DNA from: Selenomonas ruminantium AC2024
GTDB lineage: Bacteria > Bacillota > Negativicutes > Selenomonadales > Selenomonadaceae
NCBI RefSeq assembly: GCF_000687995.1
Contig: NZ_JIAC01000001.1
Location: forward strand, 2,480,001-2,544,000
Direction: 5' to 3'
Length of the DNA stretch: 64,000 nt
The translations under genes were made by a program, and so were the position numbers. Of the stretch, positions 23,419 to 30,442 are shown piece by piece; the first letter of the stretch is position 1, and each line of letters begins with the position of its first letter. Under the pieces are notes generated by a model. That model was not told the origin of the DNA. It ran no database searches and was given only the letters and a program-made list of their open reading frames with translations.

Positions 23419-25602
23419 CTATCCCCTGCCCGCATAATTCAGCGCCACCATGGTGATATCATCCGACTGCTCCGCCGCCCCTGCATGACGCTGAACCTCC
23501 AGCAGCACATCTTCTATGACTTCACCTGGCTCCGCCTTGACAGATAGCAGGGACAGTTTCCTTTCCAGACGCTCCTTGGTAAACATCTGCCCACTCACAT
23601 CCATGGCCTCTGTCACACCATCTGTATAAAGGAAGAGCCGGGTGCCTTTGCCCAGGCACATCTTTTTTTCCTCGAAGGGAATTCCTTCCATCATGCCCAG
23701 AACAGGACTTTTCTTGGTCAGAGGCAAATAGGACAAAGCATCTCCCTCCAACAGCAATGGCGGATTATGACCGCCATTGACATAGGTAAAATCTCCCGTG
23801 TTCAGCTCTAAAATGCCCGCAAACACCGTCACAAAGAGTCCCTCTTCATTTTCGGCCGACAGTTGGTCATTGGCCAGAGCCACAGCTTCAGCCAAACTGC
23901 TTTCCGTCTTGCCCGACAAGATGGAATTTTTGAGCACCGTTTTGGCCACGGCCATGAACAGGGCGGCTGATACGCCTTTATCCGACACATCCGCAATGAT
24001 TACTGCCAGATGATTCTGGTCAACGTAAAAGAAATCATAGAAATCGCCGCCCACTTCCTTCGCAGGATACATGGCCGCGGCCAGCTGAAACGCCTCATTT
24101 TTTGGCAGCGGTGCCGGCAGCAGACTGATTTGAATTTGAGCTGCCGCAGCCAGCTCTGCCTCGATGCGGGAAGTTTCAAAGGATATGCGGGCAATTTCAT
24201 CTTCGTAGCGTTCCAGCTCATCCGTCATGCCGTTGAAGCAGGCGGCCAGATGATTGATTTCATCCCCCTCGGGTATCACATCCAATTTATGCGAAAAATT
24301 CCCCTTAGCAATTTCTTTGGCCGCCTCCATTAACTTGCGCAGCGGGCGGCAGAAGAATTCCGATGCACGGGCACTTCCATAGGATACCAAGGCTACAGCC
24401 AGCATTACACTGATAATCAGCAGCCCGGCGAAAAGCGCCACCATTCGCTGCAACGAGGCATTCAGTTCATCCATCTTGCCCATCATCCGTCCCTGGGCAT
24501 CCTTAGCTGCCTTTGTCACCCTGGCTTTCTCCATCAAGGTGCCTACACTCCAAGTCTGCCTTGGCACAGGTGCATACGAAAGATAATATTCCTCCCCCTC
24601 AAAATTTAATTTTCGATAGCCAATATTGCCCTTCACCATACGGCGGGCTGCAAAGGACAAACTGGTGATATTGCTTTTCTGCAAATCCTGTCCCAAGGGA
24701 AAGTCCGCAGTAAATTTCTCTTCTAACTCCTTTAATAGAACTTCGCCGTTGCTCCCCAAGGCAAAGAAATTAATATTGCCTTCCTCTTCAACCGGCAGAA
24801 AGTTGTCGGGTTTGCAATCCACGCCTACCACACCTGCAATACCATCGGCATCATAATAAGGCGTGACGCAGGGCAGCACCAACTCGCCATCCGTCCCCAG
24901 GTAACTCTCGGTATACGCAGGTGACGAATGTTTTAAGCCGCTGCTATACCAATTTCCCTTTCTGGCATCATACGTATGCCGCCAAGGTTCTTTACTCAGC
25001 TGCGAAATAGCATCTGCTTCTTTTTTCGCATCGAAGCGGATAATATAACCATGTTTGGAAACCACAAATACGCATTGATAATATTCGCCCAGTTTGGTCA
25101 TGGTCGTCGCGATATTGGCGACTCTCCGTATTTCCTGCTCCAACTCCGGCGAAACACCTTTCTGTACCAGTTCGGGGCTAAAATGGACATAAACCGTCCC
25201 CCGCGGAACCTCCTCATAAAGTGCATTGGGAATTGTCTTGGGCGAATACTTGCCGGGTTCCTGCAGAATGCTGTTCAATTCATCGCAAATATACTGCACA
25301 TCTGCCTGCACCATCCCCGCTTCATACCCCATTATGCCGGCACGGATTTCCGCTTCCCCCTCAATCTGTTCCTGCGCCTGCTCCTTGGCAAAATCCGTTG
25401 TATAGTAGGAAACGGCGCGTGAGATAATCTCGTCTTTCCCGCTAACCAGGGATTGCATTTCATAAATGCCATAAAGCATAGGCATTCCCAAAAAGAGAAT
25501 GCCCAAAGTACACCCCAATAACATGAGCAGGAACAGCCGCTTTCTTATGCCCGGCCTCATTGTCAACACATCCTTTTCCCACCAGTCTGTCATGATTTTC
25601 AC
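23419..25602 (-). CDS. dCache-HAMP-SpoIIE sensor phosphatase
   Basis: A 727-residue membrane phosphatase of the PPM/SpoIIE (RsbU-like) class. Order: N-terminal membrane segment (LFLLMLLGCTLGILFLGMPML), an extracytoplasmic dCache sensor (YDARKGNWYSSG, LVLPCVTPYYDADGIAGVVGVD), a second membrane segment near residue 390, HAMP, a coiled linker and the catalytic domain. The catalytic motifs are all intact: GGDFYDFF, IADVSDKGVSAALF, LYTDGVTEAMD, SDDITMV. It should dephosphorylate a STAS protein, most likely the one encoded at 27775. The GTG at 25602 overlaps the upstream stop codon; ATG 25560, ten bases after AAGGA, is an alternative start. Confidence 0.88.
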   Translation of the reverse strand: MKIMTDWWEKDVLTMRPGIRKRLFLLMLLGCTLGILFLGMPMLYGIYEMQSLVSGKDEIISRAVSYYTTDFAKEQAQEQIEGEAEIRAGIMGYEAGMVQADVQYICDELNSILQEPGKYSPKTIPNALYEEVPRGTVYVHFSPELVQKGVSPELEQEIRRVANIATTMTKLGEYYQCVFVVSKHGYIIRFDAKKEADAISQLSKEPWRHTYDARKGNWYSSGLKHSSPAYTESYLGTDGELVLPCVTPYYDADGIAGVVGVDCKPDNFLPVEEEGNINFFALGSNGEVLLKELEEKFTADFPLGQDLQKSNITSLSFAARRMVKGNIGYRKLNFEGEEYYLSYAPVPRQTWSVGTLMEKARVTKAAKDAQGRMMGKMDELNASLQRMVALFAGLLIISVMLAVALVSYGSARASEFFCRPLRKLMEAAKEIAKGNFSHKLDVIPEGDEINHLAACFNGMTDELERYEDEIARISFETSRIEAELAAAAQIQISLLPAPLPKNEAFQLAAAMYPAKEVGGDFYDFFYVDQNHLAVIIADVSDKGVSAALFMAVAKTVLKNSILSGKTESSLAEAVALANDQLSAENEEGLFVTVFAGILELNTGDFTYVNGGHNPPLLLEGDALSYLPLTKKSPVLGMMEGIPFEEKKMCLGKGTRLFLYTDGVTEAMDVSGQMFTKERLERKLSLLSVKAEPGEVIEDVLLEVQRHAGAAEQSDDITMVALNYAGRG

Positions 25603-27728
25603 CCGTTCCAGCGCAGTACCATCAGGGCAATATCGCCTTCCTGCCCGGACTTCTGCCGATAAGATTTCATGGCCGCTTCCATGGTAAGCGTAATATTCTC
25701 GGCAGATTCAGCGGCAATCGGCGCCATTATCTTTTGGAACCAGGCCAAATCCAAATGGCTCCTGTCCGCTCCGCTATGGCTCCATACATTGTCCGTATAG
25801 AGGAAAAGTACATTGCCCTGCGCAAGAACTGCCCTGCCTTGCTTTAACTCGCCCACATCTTCCCGCTTAGCCAGTTCCTCAATATCCTCCCCATGACATA
25901 AGAGCGCCGGCGTCGGCGAAGTATTGGCATATGAAAGCTCGCCTGTCCCGGTATCGAGAATCCCGACAAAAACATTGACGGATAATTTTTCCACATTTTC
26001 CTCCGCCAGCCGTTCCATGGCCTGCTGCAAGGCAGCCGCTGGATTTTTTCCCCGACTCGTATTCAGACAATTTCTGAGAATATTCTTTGCTACCGCCATA
26101 AAGAGTGCCGCAGGTATGCCCTTCCCCATATCATGGGAACTGCTATCGACACTGGCCATAGTCAGAACCAGACGATTTTTGTCCAGATAGTAAAAATCAT
26201 AAAAATCCCCGCCCACTTCTTTAGCCGGTTCCATGCGGGCAAACAAAGAAAATTTTTCGCTTTTAGGGAACGCTTTAGGCAGCAGGCCCTTTTGAATGCC
26301 AATGGCCACGTCCAGCCCTGCTGCAGCCTGGGCCTTTTTCGCCTGTGCCTCAGAAAGCTCCTGCATATATACGTTCAAGTCATCTGTCATGGCATTGAAA
26401 CTATCTGCCAATTTCTCGATCTCATCCCCGGTGGAAATATGGATTTTCTCATCGAAATGACCACCTGCCACCCGGCGCATACCTTCTGCCAGTTCCGTAA
26501 AGGGCCGCGTAAAATTCTTTGCCCAGCGCCAGCTCACCCAAAATAATACCACAAGCAAAATGCCCATAGCGCAGAATAAATAAATGCGAATTTTTTCCAG
26601 CAACGGCGCCGCTATCCCCTGCAGTTCCTGCAGTTCCTTTTTCGTCGAAAGGCCAATGAACTGCGCATCCGACCGGACTTCCTCCAGCTTCACCAGTTCC
26701 CCATAACTCCAGCCCTTATCGCCCACATGGGCATATACGAGATAACAATCTTCCCCGTCAACCTGCACACGCTTTGAATTATTGTTCCCGGCAATCATAT
26801 CCTCTGCTGCCTGCGAAAGCGCCTGATTATCCGTTTTCCGCAAGTCAAAGTCGGGACGATTCGGTGCAAAGGTTCCCTCTTTTGCGGAGGATAAGACAAT
26901 CTGCCCTTGAGGATTTATGAGAAAACTGATATTGTCCTCAGTGAGTACCTCTTTTTTTATTTCCTGCTGCAAAACAACAGGTGCGATGGAAATACCCACC
27001 ACACCGGCAAAGCCGTCTGCATCCTCATAAGGCATGACACAGGCCAGCAGTGTCTCACCACCCAGAGACGCGTATATGGGAATAATCTCCGCCACATCTT
27101 TGCCCACGGCTTCCTTCCCCAGCTTATACCAATACCTGTCTCTGGTATCATAAGCAGGCGTAAGAGCCTCCGCAGGCAGAACAATCAATTCATCCGGATT
27201 CGACATAAAATCCATGCGCAGGCTCCAGCCATCCTTGGAACCAATATAGAACAGCATGGGAGCTGCCTCATAACTTTTGGCCAAGCGATGCATAACATCA
27301 CCAATATTGGCACTTTGCAAGGCCTTTGGTGAAGGACTGCCTCCGGAAGCGCCTGCGAGAAAATACAGCTGCCCGGAGCGCACATTCTCCTGTCGCGGGT
27401 CATAGATACGGTATGTGGAAGCAGCGCTATTCTCCTGCGTAAGATTTGTCATGCTCTTGGCCAGGATAGCGACATCGCCTTCCAGTTCCTGCATAAATAT
27501 TTCCACATAATAGGCCTTTTGCAAAATGACAGATTCCATGCGCTTCCGCACTTCGTCTTCGGCAAAGTTCTCTGCTTCCTGCGTAATATTCCCCGCCAGA
27601 GTGACCACCTGACGGTCGAGCAGATTCTCCGCTTCTTTCAGCCCTAGGAAGAACATACTCCCCAGCAACAAGGAAGTGGAAATACCTGCCGCACAAATAA
27701 AGAGCAGGGCCTTGCCGTGGATATTCAT
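25599..27728 (-). CDS. Paralogous dCache-HAMP-SpoIIE protein with degenerate catalytic site
   Basis: A 709-residue paralogue of the next gene with the same domain order: membrane segment, dCache sensor (YDTRDRYWYKLG, LACVMPYEDADGFAGVVGIS), membrane segment, HAMP, SpoIIE fold. GGDFYDF is kept, but the second metal motif (ADVSDKG in the partner) reads ASVDSSSHDMGKG, with the Asp replaced by Ser and an insertion. TDG is TDN, and the final DDIT is GDIA. At least two predicted metal ligands are lost, so it is probably a pseudophosphatase or has altered activity. It may still sense the same ligand and regulate the active partner. ATG 27728 is favoured over 27734 by spacing from AGGGG. Confidence 0.82.
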   Translation of the reverse strand: MNIHGKALLFICAAGISTSLLLGSMFFLGLKEAENLLDRQVVTLAGNITQEAENFAEDEVRKRMESVILQKAYYVEIFMQELEGDVAILAKSMTNLTQENSAASTYRIYDPRQENVRSGQLYFLAGASGGSPSPKALQSANIGDVMHRLAKSYEAAPMLFYIGSKDGWSLRMDFMSNPDELIVLPAEALTPAYDTRDRYWYKLGKEAVGKDVAEIIPIYASLGGETLLACVMPYEDADGFAGVVGISIAPVVLQQEIKKEVLTEDNISFLINPQGQIVLSSAKEGTFAPNRPDFDLRKTDNQALSQAAEDMIAGNNNSKRVQVDGEDCYLVYAHVGDKGWSYGELVKLEEVRSDAQFIGLSTKKELQELQGIAAPLLEKIRIYLFCAMGILLVVLFWVSWRWAKNFTRPFTELAEGMRRVAGGHFDEKIHISTGDEIEKLADSFNAMTDDLNVYMQELSEAQAKKAQAAAGLDVAIGIQKGLLPKAFPKSEKFSLFARMEPAKEVGGDFYDFYYLDKNRLVLTMASVDSSSHDMGKGIPAALFMAVAKNILRNCLNTSRGKNPAAALQQAMERLAEENVEKLSVNVFVGILDTGTGELSYANTSPTPALLCHGEDIEELAKREDVGELKQGRAVLAQGNVLFLYTDNVWSHSGADRSHLDLAWFQKIMAPIAAESAENITLTMEAAMKSYRQKSGQEGDIALMVLRWNG

Positions 27729-27774
27729 CTTCATCGCCCCTGCCCCCTATCTTTTAATAGTTTCTGCCCTATGT

Positions 27775-28104
27775 TCAGGCCAATTCATCCAGACTATCAT
27801 AAACTTTGACCAGCATATCCATATTGGAATCTTCCAGCACTTCTTTCACAAAGCCGTCCCCGCAGCAAAGAGCAAATTCCTTGCCCTCCGCTTTTGCCTT
27901 TTTGGACAGGCGCAGCAAAATCCGAATGCCCGCACTGGAAAGATAATCCATTTCGGAAAGCTCCAGAACCATTTTCTGGCTTTCTTCCTGAATCTTCTCC
28001 CACTCCACGCTGACATCGGCAGCGTTCAATCTGTCCAGCCGCCCCTTGGCTTTCACCACTACCCAATCGTTCTGCTTGCCCGTTTCAAATTCCAGTGTAT
28101 CCAT
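27775..28104 (-). CDS. STAS-domain anti-sigma factor antagonist
   Basis: A 109-residue cytoplasmic STAS protein of the SpoIIAA/RsbV type. The phosphorylation site lies in SEMDYLSSAGIRILL (Ser about 56-57). In partner switching the unphosphorylated form binds an anti-sigma kinase and frees the sigma factor; the SpoIIE phosphatase downstream would activate it. No RsbW-type kinase gene is visible in the window, so the kinase must be elsewhere or the target differs. ATG 28104 sits eight bases after GGAGG; 28110 is too close. Confidence 0.9.
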   Translation of the reverse strand: MDTLEFETGKQNDWVVVKAKGRLDRLNAADVSVEWEKIQEESQKMVLELSEMDYLSSAGIRILLRLSKKAKAEGKEFALCCGDGFVKEVLEDSNMDMLVKVYDSLDELA

Positions 28105-28122
28105 CTTCATTTCCTCCGTTCC

Positions 28123-28157
28123 AAAAGCAGAGCCAATTTGCTATTTGGCTCTGCTTT
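28123..28157. terminator. Strong hairpin between peptide gene and STAS gene
   Basis: AAAAGCAGAGCCAA pairs with TTGGCTCTGCTTTT around an eight-base loop. In the minus direction the T-tract is four long and is followed within 7 bases by the STAS ribosome-binding site. It may reduce rather than stop transcription into the STAS-SpoIIE genes. Confidence 0.75.
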
Positions 28158-28171
28158 TTATCCTATTCATT

Positions 28172-28399
28172 TTATTTTTCCTTCTTTTTTTCCTGACATC
28201 CAGGAGTGCCTGCAGCTGCTGCATAGTCCAGTTCGTCCTCGCTGAGTCTCTTATCGTTCCACTTGGAGCGGAAGGACAGGACGGTTTGATTATCCCGGCG
28301 GTGCATGGCCAGAAGTTTGTCTTTCAGATTATCTTTAACAGTATCCAATGTCGTATAATCAAAGGCTCTCAGTTTCTGTTCCAGTTCCATTTCGTTCAT
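28172..28399 (-). CDS. Candidate secreted peptide precursor with double-glycine-like leader
   Basis: A 75-residue protein with strong GGAGGG seven bases before its ATG. The N-terminal part is charged and helical and has no Sec signal. Residues 52-64 read LSEDELDYAAAAG, like the C-terminal end of leaders cut by C39 peptidases (LSxEEL...GG). Cleavage after Gly64 would release an 11-residue, Lys-rich tail with one Cys (TPGCQEKKKEK). The same operon encodes a C39-peptidase exporter and no modification enzyme, so it is a plausible cargo. Alternatively it is a small cytoplasmic regulator of the sigma factor. Cargo status is inference. Confidence 0.6.
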   Translation of the reverse strand: MNEMELEQKLRAFDYTTLDTVKDNLKDKLLAMHRRDNQTVLSFRSKWNDKRLSEDELDYAAAAGTPGCQEKKKEK

Positions 28400-28438
28400 C
28401 TTTCTCCCTCCTTTGCTTGTTCTCTATCTTTCTTGTCC

Positions 28439-28474
28439 TTTATATCCCTGGCAGCAAAAACTGTGAGGGGTTTT
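28439..28474 (-). promoter_or_regulatory. Possible ECF-type promoter before the peptide gene
   Basis: On the minus strand AAAACCCCTCACA (28462-28474) and GGGATATAAA (28439-28448) are about 13 bases apart, between the sigma-factor stop and the peptide start. It does not fit the TTGACA consensus. That it is read by the adjacent sigma factor is a guess. Confidence 0.3.
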
Positions 28475-28483
28475 CAAAAAAAA

Positions 28484-29038
28484 TTAATTTTCTTTCGCCG
28501 ACAATAGCACCCGCAGCTTCTTCCGGGCCTCCATGAGCACATGCCGCACGTTATCCGGGGTCATGCCGAGCGCTTTGGCCACTTCTCCCGACTTCATGTC
28601 CAGCCAGTAGGTCATCTCCAAAATTCTCTGTTCGCGCTCAGAGAGCTGCATAATGGCCTCGCGCAATTCCGTCATTTCCTCCGTGTTAAGCGTCTGCTGC
28701 TCCGGGGTAGCCGTATCTGCGGCCGGGTCGAAATTATCTTCCCAGGTAGCGTGCATGGTGACAGCCTTGCTACCAAAATGTTTGTTCAGCGCATTCTGGG
28801 CAATGCGGAAAAGCCAGGTAGAGAAAGCGCCCTTGTCCGGGTCGTACTGGGAGAGTTTCTCATACATGCTGATGAAGGTTTTTTCCACCAGTTCGTCTGC
28901 CAGATGATGGTCACAGGTTTTCTTCAAAAGATACTGGTAGACTCTGGGGAAATAATGCTCATACAGCTCCGTGAAGGCCTGCTCATCCTTGACGGCGTTC
29001 TGGGCCACCTGGCTCCAATAAGCAATATCCTTGGTCAT
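28484..29038 (-). CDS. ECF-type RNA polymerase sigma factor
   Basis: A 184-residue sigma-70 family protein with regions 2 and 4 only. Region 2 runs from AFTELYEHYFPRVYQYLLKKT through ADELVEKTFISMYEKL to GAFSTWLFRIAQNALNKHF. Region 4 is LREAIMQLSEREQRILEMTYWLDMKSGEVAKALGMTPDNVRHVLMEARKKLR with a clear helix-turn-helix. Its ATG overlaps the stop of the TolC-like gene (ATGA), so it belongs to the exporter operon. No adjacent membrane anti-sigma factor is present; control may come through the STAS/SpoIIE genes. Confidence 0.9.
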   Translation of the reverse strand: MTKDIAYWSQVAQNAVKDEQAFTELYEHYFPRVYQYLLKKTCDHHLADELVEKTFISMYEKLSQYDPDKGAFSTWLFRIAQNALNKHFGSKAVTMHATWEDNFDPAADTATPEQQTLNTEEMTELREAIMQLSEREQRILEMTYWLDMKSGEVAKALGMTPDNVRHVLMEARKKLRVLLSAKEN

Positions 29039-30396
29039 GTATGTTCCTCCTTTGCCTGGATGTCCTCTGTCCGGTTTCTCTCCTTATCAGAGCGTATCAC
29101 AGGGATTCCCATGGCCTTTTCCAACGTCGCACGGTAGAGATTATATTGATAAAGAGCTGTGCTGTAGTTTGACCGGGCCTGCGTGAGCTTTTCCTGCGCA
29201 TCTGCGACACTCAGCAGGATGTCCACACCTTCTTCATAGCGCACCTGCGCTATGGTATAGCTTTCTTCAGCCTGCTTCACTGCTGCCGCCGCCGCTTTTA
29301 TATTATCCTCCGCCGTCTTCATCTGAATGTAGGCCGAGCGTGTTTCGAGCTGAATGGTCTTTTTGATGCGGTTGGCCTCAGCCTGATATTGGTTAACATC
29401 GGCCTTGGCCTGCTGTACCTTCGCTGCCGTGACGCCGTTATCAAAGATGTTCCAGGACAGGGTAATCCCCGCCTCCCAGCTGTCACTGCGCTCATTTTGG
29501 AAAGCATTGGTGCCGGTAATGCTCTTGCCTGCCACACCATTGACTCTGGGGCGGTAGCCGGACTTGGCCGCATCTTTTTCCGCTTCGGCACTCTTGACTG
29601 CCAGTTCAGCTGCCTTGCCATCCGGACGGTGCGCCAGCGCATATGCCTCACAGGCTGGCAAATCTTTTTCATACGGCTCATAGGAAAAGACATCCACGGC
29701 TTCGATATCTGTATTCTGGGGCAGCCCCAGCTTGCTGGCCAGAGTTGACTCTGCCACTTCCAAGGCCGCCTGGGCTGAATTGAGATTCTGCTGGTAATTG
29801 GCCAGCCGGACCTGCATCAAGAGCACATCAGCCTTGGCTACCGCCCCTTCGGTGTACTGATCGTTGATGAGTTTCAGCTGGGCGCCCCCCATGTCCACCG
29901 CCTTTTGGGCAATGCGTTCCAGATTGACCCGATGAACCAGATTGGCGTAAGCCTCCGCCGCCTGAAAGCGCACGGTCTGCCGGGTATTCTCCAGCGTCAT
30001 GTCCGCCCGGTTCAGCGCATAGCCCTTGGCTTCCTGCTGATTTTCCAGCTGGCCGCCGGTATAGAGGGGCACCGTGAGGTTCCAACTGTTGGCAAAGGTG
30101 CTGCGAAAGCCGGAAAGCCTGTAGTTTTCGCCGCCGATGCGGTAGGCCTGGCTGTTCCATGTGACACTTGGCCCTGTGGACCGCCGCGTGGCCGACAGGT
30201 TCCACTTGGCAGCATCCCTGCCCGCCTGGGCCGCCTCAATGCGCTCATCCGTTGCCAGCGCCATCTCGATGGATTGGGCCAGAGTCAGCTGCACCGGCTC
30301 ATTGTTCTCCCCGTACATCTCCCCGTAGGGTACGGCACTAACCGGAGTCATAACACAGGACAGCGCCGTCAATGTCAGTAAAATCGTCTTTTTCAT
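29035..30396 (-). CDS. TolC-like outer-membrane efflux protein
   Basis: A 453-residue outer-membrane channel of the TolC family with a signal peptide (KKTILLTLTALSCVMTPVSA). Two internally similar halves carry long heptad-rich helices, each with the family-like pattern seen in ISLSWNIFDNGVTAAKVQQAKAD and SYTIAQVRYEEGVDILLSVADAQEKL. It would form the outer-membrane exit for the ABC exporters and membrane-fusion proteins encoded upstream. ATG 30396 lies seven bases after GGTGAG; the GTG at 30408 is less likely. Overlaps the sigma gene by 4 bases. Confidence 0.92.
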   Translation of the reverse strand: MKKTILLTLTALSCVMTPVSAVPYGEMYGENNEPVQLTLAQSIEMALATDERIEAAQAGRDAAKWNLSATRRSTGPSVTWNSQAYRIGGENYRLSGFRSTFANSWNLTVPLYTGGQLENQQEAKGYALNRADMTLENTRQTVRFQAAEAYANLVHRVNLERIAQKAVDMGGAQLKLINDQYTEGAVAKADVLLMQVRLANYQQNLNSAQAALEVAESTLASKLGLPQNTDIEAVDVFSYEPYEKDLPACEAYALAHRPDGKAAELAVKSAEAEKDAAKSGYRPRVNGVAGKSITGTNAFQNERSDSWEAGITLSWNIFDNGVTAAKVQQAKADVNQYQAEANRIKKTIQLETRSAYIQMKTAEDNIKAAAAAVKQAEESYTIAQVRYEEGVDILLSVADAQEKLTQARSNYSTALYQYNLYRATLEKAMGIPVIRSDKERNRTEDIQAKEEHT

Positions 30397-30442
30397 GGGA
30401 AGTCTCACCTTCTAAATCTATCTGCTATAACTTTTGTGTCAA

